From Ideonella sp. (GTDB lineage Bacteria; Pseudomonadota; Gammaproteobacteria; Burkholderiales; Burkholderiaceae_C), in NCBI RefSeq assembly GCF_016702655.1, contig NZ_JADJDO010000005.1, positions 217,404-281,403 of the forward strand: a DNA stretch of 64,000 nt. Direction: 5' to 3'. The notes below the pieces were generated by a model that worked only from the letters and a program-made list of their open reading frames with translations, did no database searches and was not told where the DNA came from. Shown here piece after piece: positions 43,469-54,460 of the stretch. The position numbers and the translations under genes were made by a program. The first letter of the stretch is position 1; every line of letters starts with the position of its first letter.

Positions 43469-44641
43469 TCACTTACCTTGACCGGCCTCTGGTACGCGAA
43501 GCGCTGCCAACTTTGGAATGGCCGTACAGGCCATCGCAAAGTACGTTGCGTCACGTTCGACGCCGACACTCTCATAGCCTACGGACTCGGCCGCAGCCAG
43601 GGTCGAAGCCGCGCCGGCAAACGGGTCGAGGACAACGCCTGTGCCGAGAGGCAAGACCCCCCGCACGACTTTGCGCAAGAAGGCCTGCGGTTTGAGGCTG
43701 GGGTGCGGAGCATGCTGCCGCTCGGTCGAACGTGTGGGCGCCGACTCAATGACGTCTCCGAACGGCCTACTGTCGGATATGCGGCGAAATCCGCCGGTCC
43801 CCCAGGTACGCAGGTTGTCCTGCACGCGGCCCTCGAGCGGCTTGCGAAACAGCAGCCACGGCTCCCACATTGAACGGGGCATCACACTCACGTCGTCGAA
43901 CTCGACATGCGCTGCCTTGGGGCGGTCGCCGCCGCGCATCGTCATGACCAGACGCACCAGTTCGCCCCGCCGCTCGAGTCCCGCCCGCGCGAGAGCTCCC
44001 GCGACGAGATGGGAGAGCAAAGGATTGCTTGCGACGACCACGTTAGCGCCCGGTACCAGGACACGGATCAGGCTTCGCCCCCAGGCCAGGAAGAAGCTTT
44101 CGAGGGCTTGGAGGTCGATGGGACGCAATACCGTAAAGCGCGGCAGCGGCGCACGCTTGGCGCCGTCGAAGCTTGGCGGAATGCGCCACACCCCACCTCT
44201 GCCCGCCCGGAGCTTGTCCTGCTCGGCCTGGGTGTACTCGACAAGGCCATAGGGCGGGTCGGTGACGACGGCATGAATGCTTTGCGGGGGTCGCCGGTCG
44301 AGCCACGCGATGCAATCGTCCTGATACAGAGTCGCGTTGCCGAAGCGAAACACCGCACCCTCGACCTCTGCGCCCGACCCGTTCAAAGGAGGCGCCGCTT
44401 CGAATCCGGCGAGCGCGTACTGCGCACGATCCATCTTCGCGAACAGGGTCGGCGTGTTGAGCCTCAGATAGGACCGAACCGAGGAAGCCGGAACTTCGCC
44501 GATGAGATCGACCACCCCGGCTGTAATTTCGGTGACCGAGGCACCTTGGCTGCGGCCTTCGAGAACTCCGACGATTGCGTCTCTGACTTCTCCCGGGCGC
44601 CTGCGCATGATTCGATCCATCTGACTGTGCAATGGCGCCAT
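43469..44641 (-). CDS. DNA methyltransferase with N-terminal winged helix
   Basis: A 390-residue amino-methyltransferase (N4-cytosine or N6-adenine). The catalytic motif TDPPYGLVEY is near residue 130 and the AdoMet motif LDPFAGAASTLAAAESVGYE is near 345, so the order is catalytic before AdoMet-binding (beta class). Residues 1-75 form a helix-turn-helix domain (EVRDAIVGVLEGRSQGASVTE), unusual for a plain modification enzyme. A perfect palindrome overlaps the region just before the ATG, suggesting self-repression. Convergent with the probable endonuclease. Confidence 0.85.
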   Translation of the reverse strand: MAPLHSQMDRIMRRRPGEVRDAIVGVLEGRSQGASVTEITAGVVDLIGEVPASSVRSYLRLNTPTLFAKMDRAQYALAGFEAAPPLNGSGAEVEGAVFRFGNATLYQDDCIAWLDRRPPQSIHAVVTDPPYGLVEYTQAEQDKLRAGRGGVWRIPPSFDGAKRAPLPRFTVLRPIDLQALESFFLAWGRSLIRVLVPGANVVVASNPLLSHLVAGALARAGLERRGELVRLVMTMRGGDRPKAAHVEFDDVSVMPRSMWEPWLLFRKPLEGRVQDNLRTWGTGGFRRISDSRPFGDVIESAPTRSTERQHAPHPSLKPQAFLRKVVRGVLPLGTGVVLDPFAGAASTLAAAESVGYESVGVERDATYFAMACTAIPKLAALRVPEAGQGK

Positions 44642-44659
44642 TCTAGACGTCTAGACGTC
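44642..44659. promoter_or_regulatory. palindromic operator at methyltransferase start
   Basis: TCTAGACGTCTAGA (44642-44655) and the overlapping GACGTCTAGACGTC (44646-44659) are perfect palindromes placed directly before the ATG at 44641. The methyltransferase carries an N-terminal helix-turn-helix, so it may bind here and limit its own synthesis. Confidence 0.55.
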
Positions 44660-44695
44660 CGTTCGATGCAATACGGGGAGGCTGTCGATGAATGG

Positions 44696-47600
44696 TCAGC
44701 TCGCACTCGCCGGCGCCGCCTCGCGCGGCGGAATCCACAGTTCGATCACGCCCGCCTGCGGCTTGAGCGAGCGCGGCAGGTCGCGCACCCAGACCTCGGG
44801 CGCGCGGCCCGGCACAGCCGGCAGCACCGCGCGCACGCCCTTGGCGAGGTCGGCGGCGCAGGCCTTGTCGGCCGCGTCGTGCACGATCAGCGTCGGCTGC
44901 GGCCACGGCGCCGGGCGGCGCTGGCCACGCACCTCGGCGGCACGGGTGACGTTCTCGATCGGCGCGACCGCGAGCGCCTCGCCGAATTCATGGCTCAGCT
45001 CGCGCACGACCGCCGTGGCGGCGGCACGCGAGGCCTCGTCGTAGATCTGCACGTAGAGCTGCACGCGTCGGCCGTCCTGGCCGCAGGTGGCGACCTGCAC
45101 AGCCGCTGCGGCCGCGGGCGCCGCTGCCGACGCGGGCGCCTCGGCAGCGCTGGCCGGGTCTTCGCCACGTGTCGTCAGCTTCGGTGGCGGCGCAGCAGGC
45201 TCGGCCCTGTCGGGCGCCGGCGCCGGCGTGGCCGGCGCGCTCGCCACCATCACCTCGTCGGGAGCGGCCCGGAACAGGCCGGCAAGCGTGATGCGCCCCG
45301 GCGTCGCATGCCAGTAGCTCAGCGCCGTGCCCTGCGTCCAGGGCTTGTTGACGACGGCGCAGATGCCGGCCCCCGCACGTCGAACCGCATCGGCACAGTC
45401 GATCGATGCGGCAGGCTGTTGCTGGCATTCCTCGCGCACGTGCACGAAGAGCTGGTCGACCCCCTCGCGCTCGAGCGGGCGCAGGCTCTGCCCGCGGCGC
45501 AGGTCGCGCAGCAGCATGAGCTGGATCGCGGTGTGCTCAGCGACCTTGGGGCAACTGCCGTCGAGGTCGCGCAACTCCTTGGAGACCTCGGTAAAGAGCT
45601 TGCTCGCCTCGGCCTGCTGCGTGGCGCTGTCCTGGCGCAACTGCTCGCTCACCTGCCACAGGCCGAGCAGCAGCGTTCCCGAAGCGCTCAGGCCGAGCGT
45701 GGTGCCGATCGCGGTGGCGCGCGCGCTGCGCCGCCACAGCGGCTCGTCTGCCGCTGCGGCCCGCACCGCGGCGTCACCGCGCAGGCGCGCCGCAACGATG
45801 TTCGGATGCGCGGCCGGCCGCATCCATCCCGGCAGCCACTCAAGCCAGGGCAGCGTGATCGCACGCCCGAAGTCCTCGCCCAGGCGCTGGTAGCTCTCCC
45901 ACTGCGACTCGTCGAAGCTCTGGTCTCCGGTCGATTCGTGCGGGAAGGTCGGGTGGCGCTGCGCGTACGCGAGCAGGTCCAGGTCGAGCGCGTCGTGCAG
46001 GTTGGGCTTGACGACGAGCAGCGTGCCCTCGGCGCGCCGGCCCGCGGCGTCGGCGGCATAGCGGATGCGCGCGAGCAGCACGCCGCGCGCCGAGTGGCTG
46101 TCGGCGAGCGCCTCCGGCGAGAGCACGGTCAACTCGTTGCCGGTGCCGGCCAGCATGCGCGCGGCCTCGTCGTGGGTGTAGAACTCGATCTCGGCGCCGA
46201 AGTCGATGCGCGCCTTGCGAACCAGGTTCTCGATGTCGGCAAGGCCGTAGTCGGCGTCGGCGCTGTTGTCGGCGAGAACGATGAAGTCGAGCCTGCGCTT
46301 GAGCAGCGCGTAGACACCGGTGTTGTCGAAGTGCCCGCCATCGGACAGATACCACCACGGCCGCGCGGTGCCGAAGAACGATGCCGAGACCTCGCTCACC
46401 AGCATCAGCGGCTTGATCGCGAGCGTCCACAGGCGCTGCATCGCCGGCGGCCAGCCCGCGGCGGGCTGGCGCGGCGCAGGCAGCCAGTAGCCCAGGCGAA
46501 CGCCGAGGAAGAACAGCAGCAGCGCCCAGCCCTTCGAGGTGTACGAGCCCGCGCCCGGCGACGCCGCCGCACCCGAAACCGCGACCCAGCGCCCGAGCGT
46601 GCCGGCCTCGGCCGGCGCAGGCACGGCTTCGCGCGGGCCGATCTCGATCGCACGCGCGCTCGCGGTGACGAGGGTGCCCTTGCGGTCGGCGTTGTACAGG
46701 CGCGAGGCGTCGTCGCGGGTCTGGTTCAGGCAGACGTTGATGAGGTGGATCGGGCCACCGCGCGCCTCGGGGCGGTAGTTGAGCAGATCCATGTCGTCAC
46801 CCGGGAGCACCTCGCGCACGCTTTGCGCGCCGGGCGCCGCCGCGCCGCCGACGATGCCGCGCGCCAGGTTGCCTACCGCGAGATAGGCACGCGTCAAGCG
46901 CGCGCGATAGAAGGAGTGCAGCGACGACGCATTGGCCATCTGGTGGTTGCGCGCAGTCAGCCCCCACCACAGCGCGGCCAGCGCCGCGAGGCCGAGCGCA
47001 CGCAGGTCCGACCCATAGTCGCGCAACGCGGCCAGCGGCTCGGGCGCGAACACCAGCCACTGCACCAGCACCAGCCAGGCCAGCAGCAGCACGACCAGGC
47101 CGGCGATGCCGGCGATGTTGAGCAGCTTCGGGCCCCAGTTCGACTGGCCGGGCGTCGCGCCGCCAGCCCTCTCGGCGAGCTTCTGCAGCGGCTGGGCGAG
47201 CGCGCGCAGCGCGATCACCGCGAGGCCGCCGAGGCCGACGCCGCCCCAGATCCAGGTCTCGCCGCTTTGCATGACCTCGAGCAGCCACCAGCTCGCCACG
47301 TCGAACACGCCGGCCAGCGCCAGCGCCACGGCGGCGAGCGTGACCCAGCGCAGCACGCGCGTGAGCAGGTTGCGGATGCGCGCCAGCGCGAGGCTGCGCG
47401 ATTCCTGCGACCGCGCCAGGCGCAGCGGCGTGAAGGCCAGGCCCGCCACTCCCGACCAGCCCGCGAACAGCGCGCCGGCCATCGCGAGCGCCGCGCCGTC
47501 GCCGCGCGCGAGCACGTCGTTGCCGGGCCAGGCCAGCACGCTCGCCGCAATCACTGCGGCAGCGCACACGAGCAGCAGCCCGAGGTCGCGGCGCGGCATC

Positions 47601-48301
47601 AGCGTGCCTTCGCGTGCGGCCCAGTAGGCCGTCATCGTGCCCGGCGCGGCTAGCAGCCAGAGTCCGAGCGCAAGCGGCCACCACAGCGTGCGCCATGCCG
47701 GCCACGCGCCGGGCTCGAAGTCCACCCCCTGTGTACCCTGCAGCAGCAGATGGGGTACCAGCACCAGCAGCACTGCAGGCAGGCACAGCAGCATCGCCTC
47801 GACATGGATCGCGAGGATCGCCCGCAGGTAGGTCACGAATGCGAACGACGCGTCGCGCGCGCCGGCCGGCGTCAGGTAGCGGCCGTTGCGGCGCAGCCAG
47901 TCGAGCGCGGGCGAGGAGCTGCGCGCGAGCATGTCCTGCGCACCGGCGATGCCGAGCTCGCCCACCATGCGGCCGAACATCGCACCCACGAAGCCGCCGC
48001 CGGACACGGTGGACAGGTAATCGACGCGGTCGAGCACGCGACCCTGCGCCAGGCCGCGCAGCAACCCGAGCCCGAAGGTCGCGCTGCGCACGCCGCCGCC
48101 CGAGATCGCCAGGCCGACGCGCGGCAGTGCGAGGCGCTCGTCCGGCGTCGCTGCCCGTTCGACCTCTTCGGCCGTGGCTTCGCCGGCCGCTTCGGAAAGC
48201 GCGAGCTTGCGCCGCGCGGCCACCAACGATGCTTCTTCGTCGAGCAGCCGGGCGAGCGCGTCGTCTGCGGTCTGGCTCGGCTGTCGCGAGGCCTCGGTCA
48301 T
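44696..48301 (-). CDS. giant integral-membrane patatin-like protein
   Basis: A 1,201-residue protein. Residues 60-115 hold the patatin oxyanion loop (LAISGGGVRSATFGLG) and nucleophile (STVSGGGFVG, Ser100). Many transmembrane helices follow to about residue 480. The catalytic Asp lies far away in LSDGGHFDNTGVY (Asp654), so the active site is split by a membrane domain. The C-terminal third has a helix near 870, a Pro/Ala-rich linker and a small alpha/beta domain. ATG 48301 has GGAG six bases before it. Function unknown; membrane lipid hydrolysis or acyl transfer is likely. It lies beside the restriction-modification pair. Confidence 0.82.
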   Translation of the reverse strand: MTEASRQPSQTADDALARLLDEEASLVAARRKLALSEAAGEATAEEVERAATPDERLALPRVGLAISGGGVRSATFGLGLLRGLAQGRVLDRVDYLSTVSGGGFVGAMFGRMVGELGIAGAQDMLARSSSPALDWLRRNGRYLTPAGARDASFAFVTYLRAILAIHVEAMLLCLPAVLLVLVPHLLLQGTQGVDFEPGAWPAWRTLWWPLALGLWLLAAPGTMTAYWAAREGTLMPRRDLGLLLVCAAAVIAASVLAWPGNDVLARGDGAALAMAGALFAGWSGVAGLAFTPLRLARSQESRSLALARIRNLLTRVLRWVTLAAVALALAGVFDVASWWLLEVMQSGETWIWGGVGLGGLAVIALRALAQPLQKLAERAGGATPGQSNWGPKLLNIAGIAGLVVLLLAWLVLVQWLVFAPEPLAALRDYGSDLRALGLAALAALWWGLTARNHQMANASSLHSFYRARLTRAYLAVGNLARGIVGGAAAPGAQSVREVLPGDDMDLLNYRPEARGGPIHLINVCLNQTRDDASRLYNADRKGTLVTASARAIEIGPREAVPAPAEAGTLGRWVAVSGAAASPGAGSYTSKGWALLLFFLGVRLGYWLPAPRQPAAGWPPAMQRLWTLAIKPLMLVSEVSASFFGTARPWWYLSDGGHFDNTGVYALLKRRLDFIVLADNSADADYGLADIENLVRKARIDFGAEIEFYTHDEAARMLAGTGNELTVLSPEALADSHSARGVLLARIRYAADAAGRRAEGTLLVVKPNLHDALDLDLLAYAQRHPTFPHESTGDQSFDESQWESYQRLGEDFGRAITLPWLEWLPGWMRPAAHPNIVAARLRGDAAVRAAAADEPLWRRSARATAIGTTLGLSASGTLLLGLWQVSEQLRQDSATQQAEASKLFTEVSKELRDLDGSCPKVAEHTAIQLMLLRDLRRGQSLRPLEREGVDQLFVHVREECQQQPAASIDCADAVRRAGAGICAVVNKPWTQGTALSYWHATPGRITLAGLFRAAPDEVMVASAPATPAPAPDRAEPAAPPPKLTTRGEDPASAAEAPASAAAPAAAAAVQVATCGQDGRRVQLYVQIYDEASRAAATAVVRELSHEFGEALAVAPIENVTRAAEVRGQRRPAPWPQPTLIVHDAADKACAADLAKGVRAVLPAVPGRAPEVWVRDLPRSLKPQAGVIELWIPPREAAPASAS

Positions 48302-48415
48302 GCGGTTCTCCAGCGATGTCGCCGCCAGTTCGGGGCGCAGCGGCAATGGTCGTCGCGTCCGGCCTGGCTTGGCAACCCCCAAGGTCCTCTCGCCAGCGGC
48401 GGCGCTGGCGCAAGG

Positions 48416-49201
48416 TCAGAAGCTGAAGTCGTAGTCGATCACGAGCGGCGCGTGGTCGCTGAAGCGCTCGCCGAGGTAGATGTGCTCGCGCTTCGCCTTG
48501 GCCGCGATCCCAGGCGTGGCGAGGTGGTAGTCGAGCCGCCAGCCGACGTTCTTGGCCCAGGCCTGGCCGCGGTTGCTCCACCATGTGTACTGTTCGGGGT
48601 GCGGGTTCAGGCGCCGGAACACGTCGACGAGGCCCAGGCCGTCGAGCGCGTGCGTCATCCAGGCGCGCTCCTCGGGCAGGAAGCCGCTGTTCTTCTGGTT
48701 GCTGCGCCAGTTGCGCAGGTCGATCTCCTTGTGCGCGATGTTCACATCACCGACGAGGATGAACTCGCGCTCGGCCTTCAGGCGTTGCAGATGCGGTGCC
48801 ATCGCTGCCAGGAAGCGGAACTTCGCCTGCTGGCGCTCCTCGCCGCTCGACCCGCTCGGAAAGTAGCAGCTGATGATGGAGAGCTTGCGCCGCGCGGTGT
48901 CGAAGCGCGCCTCGACCCAGCGCCCCTCGGCGTCGAACTCGGCATTGCCGATGCCGGCGAGCACGGCCGAGGGCTTTTTGCGGGCGTACAGGCCGACGCC
49001 CGAGTAGCCCTTCTTGTCGGCGAAGTGGAAGTGTCCCTTCATGCCGCCGAGCACCTCGAAGCGGCCTGCCACGTCGGCTGCCTGGGCCTTGAGTTCCTGC
49101 ACGCCCATACAATCCGCGCCAAGCGACTCGACCCACGGCAAGAGCCCCTTGCTTGCCGCCGAGCGGATGCCGTTGAGGTTCAGCGTGACGAGTCGCAACA
49201 A
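48416..49201 (-). CDS. xth: exodeoxyribonuclease III
   Basis: A 261-residue AP endonuclease/3'-exonuclease of the ExoIII family for base excision repair. It has LNLNGIRSA, the metal-binding Glu in GVQELKAQ, GYSGVGLYARKKP, the catalytic LVGDVNIAHKEIDLRN, and the C-terminal SDHAPLVIDY with the catalytic His. The start is TTG 49201 (LRLVTLNLNG); no ATG fits. It is divergent from pyrE with only 14 bases between start codons. Confidence 0.92.
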   Translation of the reverse strand: MLRLVTLNLNGIRSAASKGLLPWVESLGADCMGVQELKAQAADVAGRFEVLGGMKGHFHFADKKGYSGVGLYARKKPSAVLAGIGNAEFDAEGRWVEARFDTARRKLSIISCYFPSGSSGEERQQAKFRFLAAMAPHLQRLKAEREFILVGDVNIAHKEIDLRNWRSNQKNSGFLPEERAWMTHALDGLGLVDVFRRLNPHPEQYTWWSNRGQAWAKNVGWRLDYHLATPGIAAKAKREHIYLGERFSDHAPLVIDYDFSF

Positions 49202-49215
49202 GGAAATTCCCGACG

Positions 49216-49908
49216 ATGACTGCTGACAACCAGGCAGGCGGCACGGCTGCCGATGCGCTGGCGCTGGAGTTCGTGAAGTTCTCGGTCGAGGCCGGGGTGC
49301 TGCGCTTCGGCGAATTCACGACCAAGGCCGGCCGCTTGTCGCCCTACTTCTTCAACGCCGGGCTGTTCGACGACGGCGCCAAGCTGTCGCGGCTGGCGCA
49401 ATTCTATGCGCGGCGCCTGCTCGCCTCGGGCATCGCGTTCGACCTCCTGTTCGGCCCCGCCTACAAGGGCATCGCGCTCGCCGCCGCGGTGGCGATCGAG
49501 CTCGCCCGCCTCGGGCACAACGTCCCCTTCGCGTACAACCGCAAGGAAGCCAAGGACCACGGCGAAGGCGGCACGCTCGTCGGTGCACCGGTCGCGGGGC
49601 GCGTGCTGATCATCGACGACGTGATCTCCGCCGGCACCTCGGTGCGCGAGTCGATCGCGTTGATCCGCGCTGCCGGCGCGACACCCTGCGCGGTGGCGAT
49701 CGCGCTCGACCGGCAGGAGCGCGCTACCGATGCCGGTGGCGACGCGCCTTGGTCGGCAGTGCAGTTCGTCGAGCGCGAACTGGGCCTCGAAGTCGCCGCT
49801 ATTGCGACGCTCGACGACTTGTTGCAGTACTTACAGTCGGGTGGCGACCCGACCTTGGCTGCGCACGTTGCTCGTGTGGCCGAATACCGCCTTCGTTACG
49901 GGGTGTGA
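49216..49908 (+). CDS. pyrE: orotate phosphoribosyltransferase
   Basis: A 230-residue enzyme that joins orotate to PRPP in pyrimidine synthesis. The PRPP-binding motif reads VLIIDDVISAGTSVRES; the N-terminal part (LRFGEFTTKAGRLSPYFFNAGLFDDG) and FGPAYKGIALA are typical of PyrE. Length is normal. It is followed after six bases by a DUF4124 gene. Confidence 0.96.
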   Translation: MTADNQAGGTAADALALEFVKFSVEAGVLRFGEFTTKAGRLSPYFFNAGLFDDGAKLSRLAQFYARRLLASGIAFDLLFGPAYKGIALAAAVAIELARLGHNVPFAYNRKEAKDHGEGGTLVGAPVAGRVLIIDDVISAGTSVRESIALIRAAGATPCAVAIALDRQERATDAGGDAPWSAVQFVERELGLEVAAIATLDDLLQYLQSGGDPTLAAHVARVAEYRLRYGV

Positions 49909-49914
49909 GCAGGA

Positions 49915-50634
49915 ATGCGCCGCCATCACGGCATCGTCATCGTCAATAACGCTGCGGCCGAGATCGCGTTGCTGGTCTGCCTGGCCGCGCTGCCGGCCGG
50001 CGGCGCCGCGGCGGCCGGCGCGACCATCTATTCCTGCATCGATGCGAGCGGCAAGAAGCTCACGTCCGACCGGCCGATCCCGGAATGCGCCAATCGCGAC
50101 CAGAAGCTGCTCAATGCCGACGGCTCGGTGCGCATGGTCGTTCCACCGACACCCACCGCCGACGAGCACGCCGAGGCCGAGGTTGCCGAACGCCGCGCCG
50201 CTGCCGAGCGCGCCTCGCAGCGCGACGCGGTGCGGCGCGACCGCAACCTGATGCAGCGGTTCCCCAACGAGGCCGCGCACCAGCGCGCGCGCGAGGCAGC
50301 GCTCGACGACGTGCGCAAGGCAGTGCGCAACTCCGAAGAGCGTCTGAAACTGCTTGCCGCTGAGCGCAAGCCGCTGCTCGACGAGGCGGAGTTCTATGTC
50401 GGCCAGCAACTGCCGGCCAAGCTCAAGCAATCGCTCGACGCCAACGACGCGTCCGTCGAGGCGCAGCGCACGTTGGTGCAGAACCAGCAGGCCGAGATCG
50501 TGCGCATCAACGCGCTGTTCGACGCCGAGCTCGAGCGCCTGAAGCGCCTGTGGGCAGGAGCCCAGCCCGGCTCGATGGGGGCACTCCCTGCGCGGCAGGC
50601 GGCGTCGGCGCCGCGCAGGGCGGCATCGCAGTAG
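49915..50634 (+). CDS. DUF4124-domain exported protein
   Basis: A 239-residue protein with a signal-like hydrophobic stretch (about 16-34). The DUF4124 core (TIYSCIDASGKKLTSDRPIPEC) follows, then a long helical region rich in Arg/Glu/Ala (about 85-205) that likely forms a coiled coil. The family is common in beta- and gammaproteobacteria, function unknown. It is probably co-transcribed with pyrE, six bases upstream. Its Ala/Arg-rich tail ends in GC-rich repeat-like DNA. Confidence 0.85.
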   Translation: MRRHHGIVIVNNAAAEIALLVCLAALPAGGAAAAGATIYSCIDASGKKLTSDRPIPECANRDQKLLNADGSVRMVVPPTPTADEHAEAEVAERRAAAERASQRDAVRRDRNLMQRFPNEAAHQRAREAALDDVRKAVRNSEERLKLLAAERKPLLDEAEFYVGQQLPAKLKQSLDANDASVEAQRTLVQNQQAEIVRINALFDAELERLKRLWAGAQPGSMGALPARQAASAPRRAASQ

Positions 50635-50731
50635 GCCAGGCGCACGTTGCGGGCGGCGCCGGCGTCGGGCCCCAGGCTGCGGGTTCCCGGGCGCGGTCCG
50701 CAACGAGCTGGCAACGGCGCGCTGTCGCGCG

Positions 50732-52186
<1,455 letters not shown>

Positions 52187-52194
52187 GTCAGGCC

Positions 52195-52333
52195 TGCCGC
52201 CGGGCCGCCCCAAGGCAGGCCTGCGCCCCCTCGGGGGGCCGCGACAACCGAAGGTTGCGGCGCAGGCTCACATCGCGAAGCAATGTGAAGGCGCGAAGCG
52301 CCGGCCGTAGCCAACGAAGTGAGCTGGGGGCAG
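52195..52333. repeat. composite GC-rich repeat between gatA and gatB
   Basis: Holds nested palindromes: CCCCCTCGGGGGG, CGACAACCGAAGGTTGCGG, CACATCGCGAAGCAATGTG, GGCGCGAAGCGCC and an end AACGAAGTGAGCTGGGGG. The last part matches DNA at about 8300-8320 in inverse orientation. It lies inside the gat operon. Confidence 0.65.
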
Positions 52334-52341
52334 TCATTGCT

Positions 52342-53833
52342 TCAATAGCCCGGCGGCACGCGCAGGTGCCAGTCGGTCGCCTGCTGGAAGGCATGCGCCG
52401 CGTGCAGCAGCACGCCCTCGTCGAAGTAGTTGCCGATCAACTGCAGGCCGACCGGCATGCCGGCGTCGCCGAAGCCCGCCGGCACGCTCATGCCAGGCAG
52501 GCCGGCGAGGCTCGCCGGCAGCGTGAAGATGTCGGCGAGGTAGGCTGCGACCGGATCGTCGCTCTTTCCGCGAGGCGCCAGGCCACGCTCGGCGCGACCG
52601 GCCCGGCGATCAGGTCGCACTCGGCAAAGCAGGCGCGGAAGTCGTCGGCGATCATGCGCCGGAGCTTCTGCGCCTGCAGGTAGTAGGCGTCGTAGTAGCC
52701 GTGCGAGAGCACGTAGGTGCCGATCATGATGCGCCGCTTGACCTCGGGCCCGAAACCCTCGGCGCGCGACTTCTTGTACATGTCCAGCAGGTCGGTATAG
52801 CCGGCCGCGCGATGGCCGTAGCGCACGCCGTCGAAGCGCGACAGGTTGGAGCTCGCCTCGGCCGGCGCGATGATGTAGTAGACGGGGATCGAGAGTTCGG
52901 TGCGCGGCAGGCTCACATCGACCAGCGTCGCGCCCAGCGCTTCAAGCTCGCGCAGCGCTGCCCGCACCGCCGCCTCGACATCGGCCGCCAGCGCGGCAGG
53001 AAAGAACTCGCGCGGCAGCCCGATGCGCAGCCCGGCGAGCGGCTTGCGTGCGCTGGCGCCGGCGCGCGGTGCGCCGAGCCCGGCCGCATAGTCTTGGGCC
53101 GGGCGCTGCGCGCTCGTCGAATCGCGCTCGTCGTAGCCGCTCATCGCGGAAAGCAGCAGCGCGCAGTCGGCCGCCGAGCGCGCCAGCGGCCCGGCCTGGT
53201 CGAGGCTCGACGCAAAGGCGATCATGCCGTAGCGCGAGCAGACGCCGTAGGTCGGCTTGATGCCGGTCACACCGCTGAACGAGGCCGGCTGGCGGATCGA
53301 GCCACCGGTGTCGGTACCGGTCGCTGCCGGCAGCAGGCGCGCCGCGACCGCGGCCGCCGAGCCGCCCGACGAGCCGCCCGGAACGCGTGCCTGGTCCCAC
53401 GGGTTGCGCGCCGGCCCATAGGCCGAGTTCTCGTTGGATGAGCCCATCGCAAACTCGTCGCAATTGGTCTTGCCGAGCGTCACGGCACCTGCGGCGGCAA
53501 GGCGCGCAACGACCGTCGCGTCGAACGGGCTGCGGTAACCGGCGAGCATCTTCGAGGCCGCCGTCGTCGGCAGCGCGGCGGTGACGAAGATGTCCTTGTG
53601 CGCGATCGGCACGCCGAGCAATGGCCCACGCTCCCCGGCCGCGCGACGCGCGTCGGCGGCGCGCGCCTGTTCGAGCGCATGATCCTCGTCGACGCAGAGG
53701 AAGGCGCCAAGCTCGTCGTGCGCGGCGATGCGCGCGAGCAGGCCGGTCGTGATCTCGACGCTGGAGTTCTTGCCCGCGTCGAGGCGTTGCCCGAGTTGCG
53801 CGCGACGTCGAGCTCGTGCACGGCCGCGCTCAC
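52342..53833 (-). pseudogene. gatA: Glu-tRNA amidotransferase subunit A, two frameshifts
   Basis: The amidase subunit of GatCAB. The Ser-cisSer-Lys triad is visible (PIAHKDIF, PGGSSGGSAAAVAA, GTDTGGSIRQPAS). Two single bases appear to be missing, near 53806 (AAVHELDVA in one frame, QLGQRLDAGK in the next) and near 52576 (PSVAWRL in one, KSDDPVAAYLADIF in the next). Adding two bases makes 498 codons, a normal GatA from GTG 53833 to PPGY-stop. Because the enzyme is usually essential in this order, sequence error is likely. Confidence 0.85.
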
Positions 53834-53883
53834 TCGATCGCCTGCAACGCATCGGCTCGCCCGCGGGGCCCCTCTTTCGCGGC

Positions 53884-54183
53884 TCACTCGATCACCTTCG
53901 GCACCAGAAACAACCCGTCCTCGACTGCCGGCGCGCTGCGCTGGTTGGCTTCGCGGTTGTCGGTCTCGGTGACGACGTCATCGCGCAGGCGCAGCGGCAC
54001 GGCCTGCGCCGCGGCGAGCGGCGTGTACAGCGGCTCGACGCTGCGCGTGTCGACTGCGCTCATCTGCTCGACGATCGAGAAGAAGTCGTTCAATTGCCGG
54101 AGCATCGCCGCCTGCTCGTCGGCCTGCAATTCGAGCCGCGCGAGATGCGCGATTCGGCTCACGTCGCCCGCACTCAATGCCAT
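53884..54183 (-). CDS. gatC: Asp/Glu-tRNA amidotransferase subunit C
   Basis: A 99-residue subunit that wraps around GatA and stabilises the GatAB complex. It begins MALSAGDVSRIAHLARLEL and contains LNDFFSIVEQMSAVDT and the typical PLYTPL segment. It is first in the gatC-gatA-gatB operon and divergent from mreB, a usual Burkholderiales layout. Confidence 0.95.
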   Translation of the reverse strand: MALSAGDVSRIAHLARLELQADEQAAMLRQLNDFFSIVEQMSAVDTRSVEPLYTPLAAAQAVPLRLRDDVVTETDNREANQRSAPAVEDGLFLVPKVIE

Positions 54184-54460
54184 GAAAACCCTGACTCGTA
54201 ATGATGTGTTTCAGGGCCTGCGCGGTGGCTCCCGACCCCGGTCGCCCGATGGGCATGGGGTATTATCTCCGGTTATCCACGGCCCTCGCGGGCACCGCCT
54301 GGGCGCAGCCCGCTGCGCGTCGGCCGCGCCATGCCGGGTCGCCCACAAATCGTCCAAGGCGACGGCCCCGCGTTGGCTCTCGCGTCCGGCGGCGCTCGTC
54401 GCGCCGCGACCTGCCTCCTGCCCTGACCGCCGCCTGTCGCCGCCACCCGCACCCATTGTC

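Noticed and set aside
43907..47653. Plus-strand open frame of over 1,200 codons
   Set aside because: Antisense to the methyltransferase and membrane patatin, composed of Arg/Ala/Gln with no family features.
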